In this document: positions 40,253-50,960 of the stretch, one piece after another
Numbering within the stretch: the stretch's first letter is position 1
Layout: each line of letters starts with the position of its first letter
Source: Perkinsus olseni
Taxonomy: Eukaryota > Perkinsozoa > Perkinsida
NCBI GenBank assembly: GCA_013115125.1
Contig: JABANN010000075.1
Coordinates: 16,320-80,319, forward strand
Direction of reading: 5' to 3'
DNA length: 64,000 bases
Made by a program: the position numbers and the translations under genes
Notes under the pieces: model-generated
Told to the model about the DNA's origin: nothing
Databases searched by the model: none
Seen by the model: only the letters and a program-made list of their open reading frames with translations

Positions 40253-40596
40253 GAGTCGACCGGATCGTAGCCTTTTTTCGGACGGCCTTCCTACCTATAC
40301 CACAGATTCTCGAACAACCTTCATGAAGTAGCAGCTTCCACGGAGGGTGAGTCACTTGCCTCAGTGAACGCATCCGCGAGCTCAAGTGCAGCATCAAGTG
40401 CAGCATCGTGAGCATCACGGCCCAATTTGATCATCATCAGAGTCCAGTACTTGATTGTTGTGCATGGATTGCTTCCCAATGATGTTGTTTCCGTAACGGG
40501 AATACCATTTGTTTCCATCCCCGTTCTCGTATGTTGTGTTGTTGCAGGCTAGTGATTATAATGTCCTGTCAGTCCGTATATCCCTCCCAGCACAGT
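40253..40596. other. Intergenic gap before scramblase copy A
   Basis: Contains a minus-strand open frame (40321-40518) reading METNGIPVTETTSLGSN and ending in an Ala/Asp/Glu-rich stretch. It has no recognised domain and I could not extend it. The rest is presumed 3' and 5' flanks. Confidence 0.4.
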
Positions 40597-41769
40597 ATGC
40601 AATATCCCAACCCTCAGATCCAGCCACCGGGCCAGGTATCTCGTCGTGGCTTAACCAGAGGTTACTGCCTCTCAGGTCCAGATGGCCACCGTGATCGGCA
40701 ACCCTATGCCGGTCATCCAGCCCAATGTTGTTGATGGTATGCAGGTGGTAGCTGGCTTGAAGAGGGTACAAGCCTTCGCTAGCCTCTCTGAGACTGAGGG
40801 TTCGGTCCTCAGGTACAAGTTCGCGAGCTGCGTCAGATGTTAGAAGCAATCACGGGCTTTGAGCAACGCAACAAGTAGAGATACTTCCGTTTAGTGTTAA
40901 CCAATGACGATACCCTCAGGTATATCGTGAAGGATGAGGCGGGCCGAGAGCTCTTCTATGCTGTTGAGGAGTCTAATGCGTGTGAGAGGAACTGTTATCC
41001 CCCGGACTGTGCTCCATGGGATTTACATATTTATGTATTGGGGCCCAAAGGGTAGGCCATCCTGCAGCACGGCTGCACCCAACGTACGTGTGGCCTGACA
41101 GATTACAGGGAGACCTCATCCATTGGCTCACCGTGCATCGTCCGTGTACCTGCACGTGCCTCTGTGCCAATCGACCAGTAGCATACGTAACCGAGACGTC
41201 GACTGATCAGTGAGCCCATCCGAGACGCTCCATTGAATGCGCATAGCCTGCTAGTTTGTTGGGTACCCTGCACGATCCCTATGCATGCTGTGATCTCACG
41301 TTCAAGATTAAAGATGCTGCCGGTAATGACGTCATAACAGGAGTCGGAGGATGCTGCCAATGGGGAATGTGTTTCCCTCTGCCATGCGGCCCTTGTCAAC
41401 ACATTGGTCTGCAACTATCCGATTCGATGTGAGTGTTGCAGCTCCACCTCGGGGGGTCATCTTGTTCATGTCTCAGGAATAATTTCGAAGTTGGTAAAAT
41501 TGATAAGTACTGGATGTGGGGTGACTGTTGCCCAATCTGTTTCAAGGTGAGAGGTCGTGGCTGATCAGCTGATTGATGGCTTCTCATCAGGAGCAAGATA
41601 ACTATTGGATCACATTCGGGGAAGTTGAAAACCCTCGCTGGAAGGCTCTGCTGTTGGCTTTGGGAATATTTATGGACTTTAGGTAGGAGTGATAGTGCTG
41701 CAACTTGAAAGCCTCGACAGCGATCCCTCCAGGTATTTCAGCCGCCGGAACCAGGACAATGGAGAATGA
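40597..41769 (+). CDS. PLSCR: Phospholipid scramblase, copy A
   Basis: Scramblase-family membrane-associated protein. Exon 1, MQYPNPQIQPPGQ, is a short Pro/Gln-rich head as in the family, spliced to VQMATVIGNPMPVIQPNVVD. Next come VRELRQMLEAITGFEQRN, YIVKDEAGRELFYAVEE, NCYPPDCAPWDLHIYVLG, the Cys-rich CTCTCLCANRPVAYVTE, DPYACCDLTFKIKDAAGN, GGCCQWGMCFPLPCGPC, KIDKYWMWGDCCPICFK and KALLLALGIFMDFR, then an 11-residue tail, stop. The final hydrophobic helix and the Cys clusters (palmitoylation sites in relatives) are present. In-frame TAGs inside the block fall in introns, for example the 45-base intron 40875-40919. The interior is duplicated in copy B. Confidence 0.9.
40727..41685 (+). repeat. 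Near-identical 0.96 kb block shared with scramblase copy B
   Basis: Matches 47757-48718, exons and introns alike, with roughly a dozen substitutions and one 3-base length difference (41045 area). Identity starts inside the exon at VVDG and ends five bases after the start of the last intron. The sequences outside are unrelated. Confidence 0.95.
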
Positions 41770-42008
41770 AGTGTGAACATAAGCGGCCTGCCCATGTATA
41801 AGAGCATCGACTCGGTCGGCTCCAATGCCCTTTCTCATCTATCGTCAATTTCCCTCTCTTTGGTCTATCGGCCAATCCCGTAGTTTGTATTGAGCAAATG
41901 TGTTGAGTTGGGGAATCGTGGATGCTCAACTGCCCCTGAACTGTCTTTGATGCTGCTAGTCGACCTATCAGAATTTGCGCAGCTGGCCTGTGGTCCGTTG
42001 TTGGTACC

Positions 42009-44339
42009 ATGTCGAATTCGGGCAACTCTCTGGGGGGAGGGGGCAGTGCTTTAGACAGTGCTATGGAGGCCCTCAAGCGAGAACTGAGCAAAGGGACAAT
42101 ATCAAAAACGCCATCCCCAGCACAGAGCTCCGTCCAGCCTCCAAACGAATCTTTCGTGCATCATCAACAGTCACTGCAACAACAGCAGGTACTAATAGCC
42201 CGTAGTGATATTCGCAGGACACATGGGAAAGCTGCTTCAGACAGGAGCAACGAGTAGCGCTGCTCCCTATCAACAACAGCATTATCTCCAACAACAACAG
42301 CTACATCAGCAGCCGCCGCCGCCACGTCGATCACAGTACTCGATGCCTCCCTCCACTACAACCACCTCAGGAATGATGCATCCGAGTGTGGCTGGGGCCG
42401 GAGGCCCAGCAATGCATGCAATTAATCCCAGCCAGACTATGCATCCCACTGCAGCTGGTAGTAACGATAATCCTCTAGCTCACCCTTTTCGCCCTACCAC
42501 ATGATTGTATAACATACTGGCTACATATGCTCAACTACATCAGGTCTACCAGCGGCAGCAGTGGCTGCTCAAGCGGTCCGCCGAGCCAGCCTCACTCAAC
42601 AGCAGCATCCACGTCCTGCTACTCCGCCCCGAACAGTTCCGGGTGGTGGGGCTGCGAGGCCTGTCGGAGGAAACCGTATAGCGGTGTCTATCGATATGCT
42701 TCAGCAAGTCGTGAAAGGGTATGTGGCCTCTTCGGCCCATCCGGCGACGCGTGAGGTAAAGCAGGACATGCTTGATCGGGTAAGGGCCACCTGCTCAATG
42801 GGTCTGACAACCTCTCATCCTCGGCGCGTTCGGTTCTCGCATGCACCCCCTCTCAGTTAAACCGTCTTACATGGAGTACACAGAATAAGAACATACAGCA
42901 AGAAGTGGTGGCTATAATAGGCATGTAACAGCGGAGTCCCATTTTTATACCGGCTCCTCCACGTTGCGCAGGGAATGTATTCTCAGTCGCTTCTCAGCCT
43001 CGGGTTCGGGTAATTTCAGGCCTGCGCTTCAAGCAGCCCTTCGTTCGGTAAATTTGCTCCAAGGTCCTTCTGTACCACCGCGACAGTTGGCGGCCGCTGC
43101 AGCGGCAGCAGCAGCGGCTAACATACGCCAGATGCGGGTAGCAACCCACTCTCACGCGGCATCGTCATTTTTTTTGCATGATATAGGCCGGCTCGCCATA
43201 TTCCCCTTATCATCCGGGGACTCCACCATCGCCACAGCCAGGGAATAGAGCGCCTTCGCCATCACCTGGTAGCCAAGCTGGAGGCATCAATGCTAGAGGA
43301 GGCATATCGGCGAGTAGGAGCACTGCGACAGAATCATGCTCGATCTCTAGAGAAGTAGCGGCGAGATGCAGTACTATATGCTTTCCTGGTCAGGTAGTAT
43401 GCTCCGTCGCCCTATGCCTATGAATGCTGTAGAGAGGGAGCGCCATTTAGCCAGAGCTGTATGCATGGGTGGAGATGTGAAAGTCCTCGCTGGTATTGAC
43501 ATAGGCTACGAGCAAGCCCTTCTAAGGCTTATGTAGGATAGTATGGGTACGAGTTGGTGTCGGGAAGCGCTTACAGGTATTCCGATGAAGAACCGGCCGC
43601 GGGGCCGGCTACCGCGGCCTCATCGAGGAAGAAGAAGAAGAGGCCAGCGCTCCTACCAGCAGAGCCGGTGGACAAAAGGCAAAGGCTGGCAATACCTCTC
43701 TCTATGATGGAGGGGCAGAACGAGGAATGTAATGAGGCGGATCATCAGTTCATGATGGCTGGGATCGAGCCCTTAGATCTGGAGAAAATACCCCTGGCTG
43801 AGAGTACCGTGAGAGAGAGACTGAGTGGTACCACTGCATTCCGTGGGGGCCTGTCGCGAAAAGCATGCAATGCTATGAGGGCGGTTACCTGTAATAATAG
43901 CATACGAACCTCCAACTGTTAATGCTCGCCCTCAGGGACACTGCTATCCAGCCTAGCAGGATTGATCTTGGAGGATAAAAGGAATTTGGAAGCGGCGAGG
44001 CATCGCTCTAGCCAAACGACCATGGATAGTGGATCCGCGGAACGTAGTAGGGGAATTATGAATGCCGCAGCTGCAACAGCCTTGGCATCCCTTCTTGACA
44101 CCCATTCCATCTTAGCTAATGAGCCCTCGACCTCCTCCGCTATAGGACGGTATACGAAAAGTGAGGATTCTGCTGCTGCAGGCAGCGTAGCTACAAAGAC
44201 TGTTGCTACTAAGCGGAATATGATCAATGGACAGTCGGTGATGGATACAACAAGCCCTATCATGTCCATCTTCAACTTCCCACAGAAGTTAGCAGAAGAC
44301 CTAAACGGGACTCAGGTACATCCATTTCCTACTCTTTGA
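42009..44339 (+). CDS. Gln/Ala-rich protein, possibly a transcription regulator
   Basis: Starts MSNSGNSLGGGGSALDSAME followed by ALKRELSKG. Gln-rich segments follow (HHQQSLQQQQ, QQQHYLQQQQLHQQPPPP), then Pro/Ser/Thr-rich sequence, SIDMLQQVVKGYVASSAHP, an Ala run near 43090-43125, and a basic patch, SRKKKKRPALLP. Later parts are EPLDLEKIPLAESTVRERLS and LILEDKRNLEAARHRSSQ. Low-complexity Q/A tracts with a lysine cluster suggest a nuclear protein. The last segment faintly recalls the C-terminus of TFIID subunit TAF4, but I would not assign it. Exon joins were only partly traced and the 3' end (last open frame at 44339) is uncertain. Confidence 0.45.
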
Positions 44340-44485
44340 CTATCGGGGTGGAATTGACAGCACATCATAGGCCCTGTAGTACAGTTCGTATTAAGCATTT
44401 CAATGATTCGAACACTGACGTACTCCATAATTGCGGACAGCATTCTTTCACTCGATACTCCTACTGCACGGGCGTGCTCTTCCTC

Positions 44486-44849
44486 ATGTCGGCCCGGACG
44501 GGTATAGAAGAGGCTGGAGAGTTCACAGTAGCTCGCTTGCAGGGGGGCTTGTTAGCAATAACCAACCCTATATTTATGATGACCTCACGGAGACTTGAAA
44601 GGGAGGGTGGAGGTGCGAATCCCTAAGAACCCGGCCGTTCTCATTTTCAGGATGGCTCCCTCTTGGAATACTCAGGAAATGCTGGTATGCTAATGGAACA
44701 AGACCGTACAACAGCGGCTCACGTAATGCTGATGAACATGTTATACCCACATCACCCTCCCGTCGTTAGGTTCACTACACCTTGAATTTGATGCCGGCAC
44801 GGTTTTCTGGTCCGTGTGGTTTGCGGCAGTTGCCTTTGAAAATTCCTAG
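44486..44849 (+). CDS. Possible roadblock/LC7-fold small protein (LAMTOR4-like), tentative
   Basis: Pieces in order: MSARTGIEEAGEFTVARLQG, GGLLAITN, then in a following exon DGSLLEYSGNAGMLMEQDRT and AAHVMLMNMLYPHHPPV, then LEFDAGTVFWSVWFAAVAF, stop. The pattern of a 'GGLL' strand, a 'DGxLLxxSG' turn, a helix, and two closing strands is that of roadblock-fold Ragulator subunits. The joins are a problem: the first intron would need a non-standard donor or an exon I have not placed. It could also be the 3' part of the Q/A-rich gene upstream. Low confidence. Confidence 0.28.
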
Positions 44850-45112
44850 ACAGTTCTGGCCTGTCTGGTTAGCAAGGGCTCATCATCAGCTCATCCAAAT
44901 GTACATTCGCCAGTCTAGTATAACAGACATCCCACTACCATCGTCGTCATCTTCCTTCTCGGCAGCGACAGGTGGTATCGGGTAATATTTTTTCTTGCTG
45001 TTTCCTCTCCTTGCGTTCCGTCACATCCTGGGTATAACCCTGGGTTGAGCGAGCAGCGTTGGTCCTTTGCTGGTGGTAATATGTATGGTTTCAGCGTAGT
45101 TCTCCAGTGGCC

Positions 45113-47089
45113 ATGGACCCGTCCTCCACCTCCACTTCGGGGACGGAGAAGACCCTTCGCGACCTCAATGCTGCCTACCCTGATACTCGTGCAATGGATG
45201 AGATACTCAGATGTGAGCATGAAAACATTGACCACCTCCTGAACGTTGCACGGATGGTAATCATCATTGGTATAAGATCGTGACTTGGTATATAATAAGC
45301 AGGTTATCAGTGACCCTACCTCGGCCGACAACCAACACTTCACACGAGCGGTCATACAGTCCTTGTGTCGGATAACTTCGCACTTGCCTAATTCGACTCT
45401 AGAGGATTTTTCAGTACTGAGCTGGGGTACGGGCACCCAGGCGTACTCGAACTTCGCCAGATGCGCATGTTGGACCTGCTATCGCCGGCATCAGCACCAT
45501 CATCAGCGGATCTGGATCGACCATCACCGAGTGGGAATGGATGCCCAGCTGGATTAGAGGACGAGATCACTAGATTGCGGGTCAACCTGTCGGAGGTATC
45601 TGGGAGGCCTTGAGTCCCACACCAGCTGGAAGCTATTGAACGAGGCAGATCCATCAAGCCGCAGGAGAGTTTCTGGCCGCTGCCATGGACTTGGACCGAA
45701 TAGATGCCGATGGTCGTGGCGGAGCAGGCCCCCCACCGTAGGCTTTCTTCCATTACTCCCATCAACTAGATTGGATTGCAGGAGCCTCCGGAGTAGCCTA
45801 TCACGATGTGAACACTTTACTAAGATAGCTGAGCTCTATTTGGAAGGAGGTGATGATGTTTCTGCCGAATCATACATATCACGAGCTGCTATGATAGTAA
45901 GCTAGTAGCCATCGTATGTTACACCAGTTACACTTCTTCGTAGGTTCCGGACTTAGGCGATGATGATGTTGGACTTCAGTTGAGGTTCAAGGTATGCCAA
46001 GCCAGGATATTCGATGCGAGGAGGAAGTTCCTTGATGCTGCATACAAGTACGAGGTCTCCTATATCGGCACTACTGTCTCAGTCTAGGTTTATCCATCAG
46101 GTATTTGGAGGTAGCCCTGGGCCCGCACAGCTCCTCGATCGATGCCGACGATATATCACAGCTCCTTCTTGGAGCTGCTCGATGCGTTGTTTTGGCACCA
46201 GCGGGTCCAAAGAAGAGGCGTATACTACAGATGATAACTAGTGACTCTAGGTGAGATAATCGCTACTGATGCTACTGATCGATTCCGTGTATTCTCGTTG
46301 ATTATGTAGGTGTGAACAAGCTATACCGTCTTGCGAGTGGGACGTACTCACTAAGGTGAAGAATTTCAGGATTATATATCCAAGGGAGCTGAAAGAATTC
46401 GAGAAGGGGCTCAGTGAGCATCACCTGGCTCTGGGTCCTGACGGTAAGCAGGAGATGTCTATCATCAGCAGGCTCTCCATGTACGCTGGCTTACTCAGCA
46501 TCGAACATGGTCCGCTCTAGCATGTTCACGTGCTCAACATTCATTATTCTCCCTTCTTCAGGTATGACCGTTCTCTCTCGTGCCATAACAGAGCACAACA
46601 TAGTAGCCATATCTCATTTGTACAGCAATATATCCCTATCGCGACTGGGGGGCATTCTCGACGAAACACCAGCTCAAGTAGAGATACTAGCATCAAATAT
46701 GATTGCTGAGGAGAGGCTGAAAGTGAGTGGGACATATTCGTGTTATGCGGTTATAAGTCTTGGCCACTATTATACCCGTATGTGTAGGCCAGAATAGACC
46801 AGCTCTCCCAATACATGCTGTTCGATGAGTTTGACTCCGACGCGAAGTCTGTATCAGGATGGGCAAGGAATGTAGGACCATCGTGTTCAGCTGCCTTCCT
46901 ACGTTCAGTAATCCTATTAGTTACGGGGGCTGTGCAGCAGTATCGACGGTACAAGCAACGCCATTGTCGATATTGCTATTGCAGCGGGCCGGAGATGATG
47001 GCGATGCTGATCTCAGAGACTTTGTGCTTGAGTACTTCTCTTATTCTCATCGACCTATTTCTCATCGAGCCTTTGTCGTGCTAAGTTAA
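45113..47089 (+). CDS. CSN4: COP9 signalosome subunit 4 (PCI domain)
   Basis: Helical-repeat plus PCI scaffold subunit of the COP9 signalosome, which partners CSN5. The start at 45113, MDPSSTSTSGTEKTLRDLNA, splices to VISDPTSADNQHFTRAV. Later exons give LEDEITRLRVNLSE, AAGEFLAAAMDLDRIDADG, CEHFTKIAELYLEGGDD, VSAESYISRAAMIV, RFKVCQARIFDARRKFLDAA, RELKEFEKGLSEHHLALGPD, then the PCI winged helix: LSRAITEHNIVAISHLYSNI, SLSRLGGILDETPAQVEILA, SNMIAEERLKARIDQLSQYM. These align along the whole human protein. The last exons after about 46850 were not resolved; the open frame to 47089 is a guess at the end. Confidence 0.88.
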
Positions 47090-47608
47090 TTGCATCATTG
47101 TCCGCACTGCTCAGGACTGTGGCCTAGTTCCTAAGCGCTCTACTCCTATTTCTCATAGCCTAGCTGTCGTCTTATGGCTGCATCACATTCTACTACTGCA
47201 TCTCTATCATCCAGGCCCACCCTGGTCACCTGATGTTCAATAGGATTCGACGACGTGCGTTTCCATGCTGCGCTCAGGGTAAGTGAGGCTGCCCCCAACC
47301 CCTTCTCTGGGCGAGCCCGTATGCAACCGCTCAAGCACTCTTGTTCCGATGCATCGTGCACCGGTCGCATTCTTTCCGCTCAAAATCTGATGATCGATGT
47401 TGAATCTGCGCGTGCCAACTACTCGGAATTCTGTTCAGTTTCTGCGCACTTTACCCTGCCCTATCATGAGTTTACTTCTGCCTCACCTGCTGGACTCAGG
47501 CACGCTTCTTGACTTCGACGCTCACTCCTTGGTCGTCCGTCGTGCTTGGTGATGGCCCGCTGGTACCGCCTCTCTCATGGCGGTCTCGTTGGTTTCCCGT
47601 CGTTTAAT
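47090..47608. other. Intergenic gap before scramblase copy B
   Basis: There is a plus frame at 47255-47512 with Ser/Ala-rich composition and no recognised motif. Pyrimidine-rich stretches occur near 47440-47600. No sequence similarity to the upstream region of scramblase copy A was seen. Confidence 0.45.
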
Positions 47609-48788
47609 ATGGACTATACCAGGACCCAAAATCATCCGCCGCAACAAGAAGTATTCCTGCAGGGGGGAAATACTCTTCGATCTGCCTCGATTGAGACTCA
47701 CTGCCTTTCAGGGTTACATGGCGACTGTGATAGGCAGCCCCATTGCCCAGGCCAGCGTTGTTGATGGTATGCAGGTGGTAGCTGGCTTGAAGAGGGTACA
47801 AGCCTTCGCTAGCCTCTCTGAGACTGAGGGTTCGGTCCTCAGGTACAAGTTCGCGAGCTGCGTCAGATGTTAGAAGCAATCACGGGCTTTGAGCAACGCA
47901 ACAAGTAGAGATACTTCCGTTTAGTGTTAACCAATGACGATAACTTCAGGTGTATCGTGAAGGATGAGGCGGGCCGAGAGCTCTTCTATGCTGTTGAGGA
48001 GTCTAATGCGTGTGAGAGGAACTGTTATCCCCCGGACTGTGCTCCATGGGATTTACATATTTATGTATTGGGGCGGCCCAAAGGGTAGGCCATCCTGCAG
48101 CACGGCTGCACCCAACGTACGTGTGGCCTGACAGATTACAGGGAGACCTCATCCATTGGCTCACCGTGCATCGTCCGTGTACCTGCACGTGCCTCTGTGC
48201 CAATCGACCAGTAGCATACGTAACCGAGACGTCGACTGATCAGTGAGCCCATCCGAGACGCTCCATTGAATGCGCATATCCTGCTAGGTTGTTGGGTACT
48301 CTACACGATCCCTATGCATGCTGTGATCTCACGTTCAAGATTAAAGATGCTGCCGGTAATGACGTCATAACAGGAGTCGGAGGATGCTGCCAATGGGGAA
48401 TGTGTTTCCCTCTGCCGTGCGGCCCTTGTCACCACATTGGTCTGCAACTATCCGATTCGATGTGAGTGTTGCAGCTCCACCTCGGGGGGTCATCTTGTTC
48501 ATGTCTCAGGAATAATTTCGAAGTTGGTAAAATTGATAAGTACTGGATGTGGGGTGACTGTTGCCCAATCTGTTTCAAGGTGAGAGGTCGTGACTGATCA
48601 GCTGATTGATGGCTTCTCATCAGGAGCAAGATAACTATTGGATCACATTCGGGGAAGTTGAAAACCCCCGCTGGAAGGCTCTGCTGTTGGCTTTGGGAAT
48701 ATTTATGGACTTTAGGTAACTCCGCTGATTCCGTGCCTCGTTCAAGGTACACCTTTCGAGGTACTTCACCCAGCGGAATCAGGCCTGA
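47609..48788 (+). CDS. PLSCR: Phospholipid scramblase, copy B
   Basis: Second scramblase gene, 5.8 kb from copy A. Its own first exon is MDYTRTQNHPPQQE, spliced to GYMATVIGSPIAQASVVDGM. From there to DFR the protein is nearly the same as copy A, including the Cys-rich segments and the last hydrophobic helix. The tail differs: YFTQRNQA, stop (48786-48788), against YFSRRNQDNGE in copy A. The 3-base insertion adds one residue after the IYVLG segment or lies in the adjoining intron. Reading frame and splice sites are intact, so both copies appear functional. Confidence 0.9.
47757..48718 (+). repeat. Near-identical 0.96 kb block shared with scramblase copy A
   Basis: Partner of 40727-41685, same orientation, offset about 7.03 kb. 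Even the introns are almost unchanged. Confidence 0.95.
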
Positions 48789-49197
48789 AGATGGACGATG
48801 ACCTGCTCGTCGAAGATGGACGAGCAAATGAGTGCCTGGGCCATTTCACCACCTCCGTGTGTTATAACCTCATGTCCTTCATTGACGTACCGTCAGCGGT
48901 AATTCCAACCAGCTAAAGATTTGATAGCTTTATTGAGTTGAAGGATTCATGGGCGGCGTTTGATATGTTCCGAAGCCAGCGATAACGGTCATAGCACGTG
49001 AGTAGGGTCAGACCATTCATTGAGACGGTAGATCGCTATCATCCTACGCGTATATTTGGGCAAGTACGGCCAGGCTGGCCGTAAGGTACGGCCGAGCCTG
49101 CTTTCTCTATTATGTGATGAGTTTGGCTCTGATGACACGAGCTCGGTAGCCAGGCGATTGCCTTCTGCCTTCTCATCGCAGCGGGTGGTCGGTGGTG
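48789..49197. other. Intergenic gap before the carrier gene
   Basis: An open frame beginning at 48792 (MDDDLLVEDGRANECLG) is acidic and short. It could not be tied to the carrier, which has a good start at 49198. Confidence 0.45.
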
Positions 49198-50706
49198 ATG
49201 GTGGCGATTAATGGTGTCTGCTACTCGATATCGACCCCGTGAGTTGAGTCCTGAGTTCAGTGTGGCTAGTGGTAAATGCCGGCCTCACACTCTACCATAG
49301 CCACTCAATCTCCCACACCTTTCTCTCACAGCGTTATCGCAGGGGGCGTTGCAGGCATGGCTGAGCTAACTGCTATGTAAGTACTTGGTAGAATCACTCT
49401 TGATGGACGCCATGCCCGCTGTCGTGACGCCCCTATGGAGTCCTTGTAGAGCTGAGATGATTCTCATGTGAAGTGAGTGTAGGTACCCCCTCGACGTTGT
49501 TAAGACGAGGGCTATGGCAGCGACAGGCCGTCAAGAAAACATGTTTATGGTATTGCGTAAAGCATGCTGCGAATCGCTCATTAATTCTCTCCCTCTACCT
49601 AGGTGCTGGGCAGGGCCCTGAAGAATGAGCGTATTCGTATATATCGCGGTATGCTCTTCCCTCTTCTCTCTGAAACACCCAAACGAGCTCTCAAGTTTTC
49701 GACCAATTCCCAGTTACGAGATAGTTTTGGAAGGTCGGAGGACACTCGTCAGATCTCCCGCGGCCTCTTAGTTGTTCAGGCTCGGGTACTCCGGTCAAAC
49801 TCTAGCATTGATGAGTGGTGTGGGAGCTGGCATATGCGAGGGTGCCATTGTATGCTCACCGGAGCTTGTTAAGATACGCATGCAGTTGCCCGAGAATAGA
49901 GGCCTCTACTCGTCGAGTATACAGGTGTGTTATTATGAACTTCTTTGGGTAACTCTGCTGATACAATATAACAGACGGCTAGCACGATTATTCGGCATGA
50001 GGGAGCTGCTGCGCTTTTTACTGGCTTTTGGTGCACACTGCTCAGAAATGCTTGCTGGAATGGTGAGGAATGGTGCCCCTAGCTGCTGAGGTATGAGCTG
50101 CTCAGGGACATACTTTGGGAGTATCTTTGCCATCAAGTCGGCCCTATCCTCATCAACGGGGGATGCCAAGTCCCTCAATTTCATTGCCGGTACGATTAAA
50201 TTCCCTGCTTTCAAGAATGCTTTCTCGGCGAGACCCACCAAATCCGAATTTTCCAAACGCATGCTGCTCTCAATTCGAGACTTTCTCAGGGACTATCGCC
50301 GGCTCACTTGGGTGCTGCGTTAACACGCCGCTCGATGTTGTCAAGACGAGGATGCAGAACCTGTCGGCTCTGAAACAAGCTCGGCCTGCAGATGCAGAGA
50401 AGCTCTCAGCAGTACGCATGAGAGGTGTTACCGGAGATGCTGGTTTCGCATTGCCATCGTTAGGTGCCAATACGCACAGTTCCTTTGTTGCTTCACATTG
50501 CACGAACAGAAGGGGTGGGTTTACTTCAACAACAGCAACTGCACGAACGCGTGGCATCAGTAAACATCACGCAGGTTATGTCCCTTTGGAAGGGCTTAGC
50601 ACCCAAGATACTCCGCCTGGGACCTGGCGGCGGCATAATGTTGGTGGTCTACGAGCAAGTCACAGACTATTTAGCCAGTCTGACATCTAATGCGGTTATC
50701 CGATAG
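49198..50706 (+). CDS. Mitochondrial carrier family (SLC25), oxodicarboxylate-carrier-like
   Basis: Inner-membrane exchanger with three repeats of about 100 residues. The start at 49198, MVAINGVCYSISTP, splices to VIAGGVAGMAELTAM, then YPLDVVKTRAMAA. All three signature motifs are visible: PLDVVKTR (repeat 1), SPELVKIRMQLPENRG (repeat 2) and NTPLDVVKTRMQ (repeat 3). Other parts are MSGVGAGICEGAIVCSPE, FAIKSALSS, AGTIAGSLGCCVNTP, MSLWKGLAPKILRLGPGG and GIMLVVYEQVTDYLA, with the stop at 50706. The C-terminal 'KILRLGPGGGIML' form is like 2-oxodicarboxylate carriers (SLC25A21/Odc1), but the substrate is a guess. Introns are 45-130 bases. Confidence 0.88.
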
Positions 50707-50960
50707 CAAAGAGCCACCCGTGACAATTTTTTCATCCATGTCTAGCCTTGTTGTTTTCCACGTTCGATACCGGCGATAGGCCTCTACATTTCAGTGCCTC
50801 TACGTTATTGATATTCGCGGGCCGGCCATAAGGCGTTGACTACCCAGCCTCCAGCTCAAACGTGAATAGTGCATCCGCTTCATGTCGAGACCTTATTCAT
50901 ATTCTCATCAGCAGTTTGCCTATCAATCTGCCTGTTCTATCTGGTATTGCTTCAATCTTC

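Noticed and set aside
40875-40919. In-frame TAG in both scramblase copies, suggesting recoding or broken genes
   Set aside because: A 45-base GT-AG intron here removes the stop and restores the family sequence (FEQRNKYIVKDEAG). The same holds in copy B.
41738-42091. Minus-strand open frame between scramblase copy A and the Q/A-rich gene
   Set aside because: It runs through the last scramblase exon and the start of the Q/A-rich gene on the other strand. No motif. Shadow frame.
45388-46954. Several minus-strand open frames within CSN4
   Set aside because: They are complements of exons that match CSN4 along its length.
40727-48718. The scramblase repeat as ends of a mobile element
   Set aside because: The repeated block starts and stops inside a host gene, has no target duplication or terminal motif, and the 6 kb between holds ordinary host genes such as CSN4.
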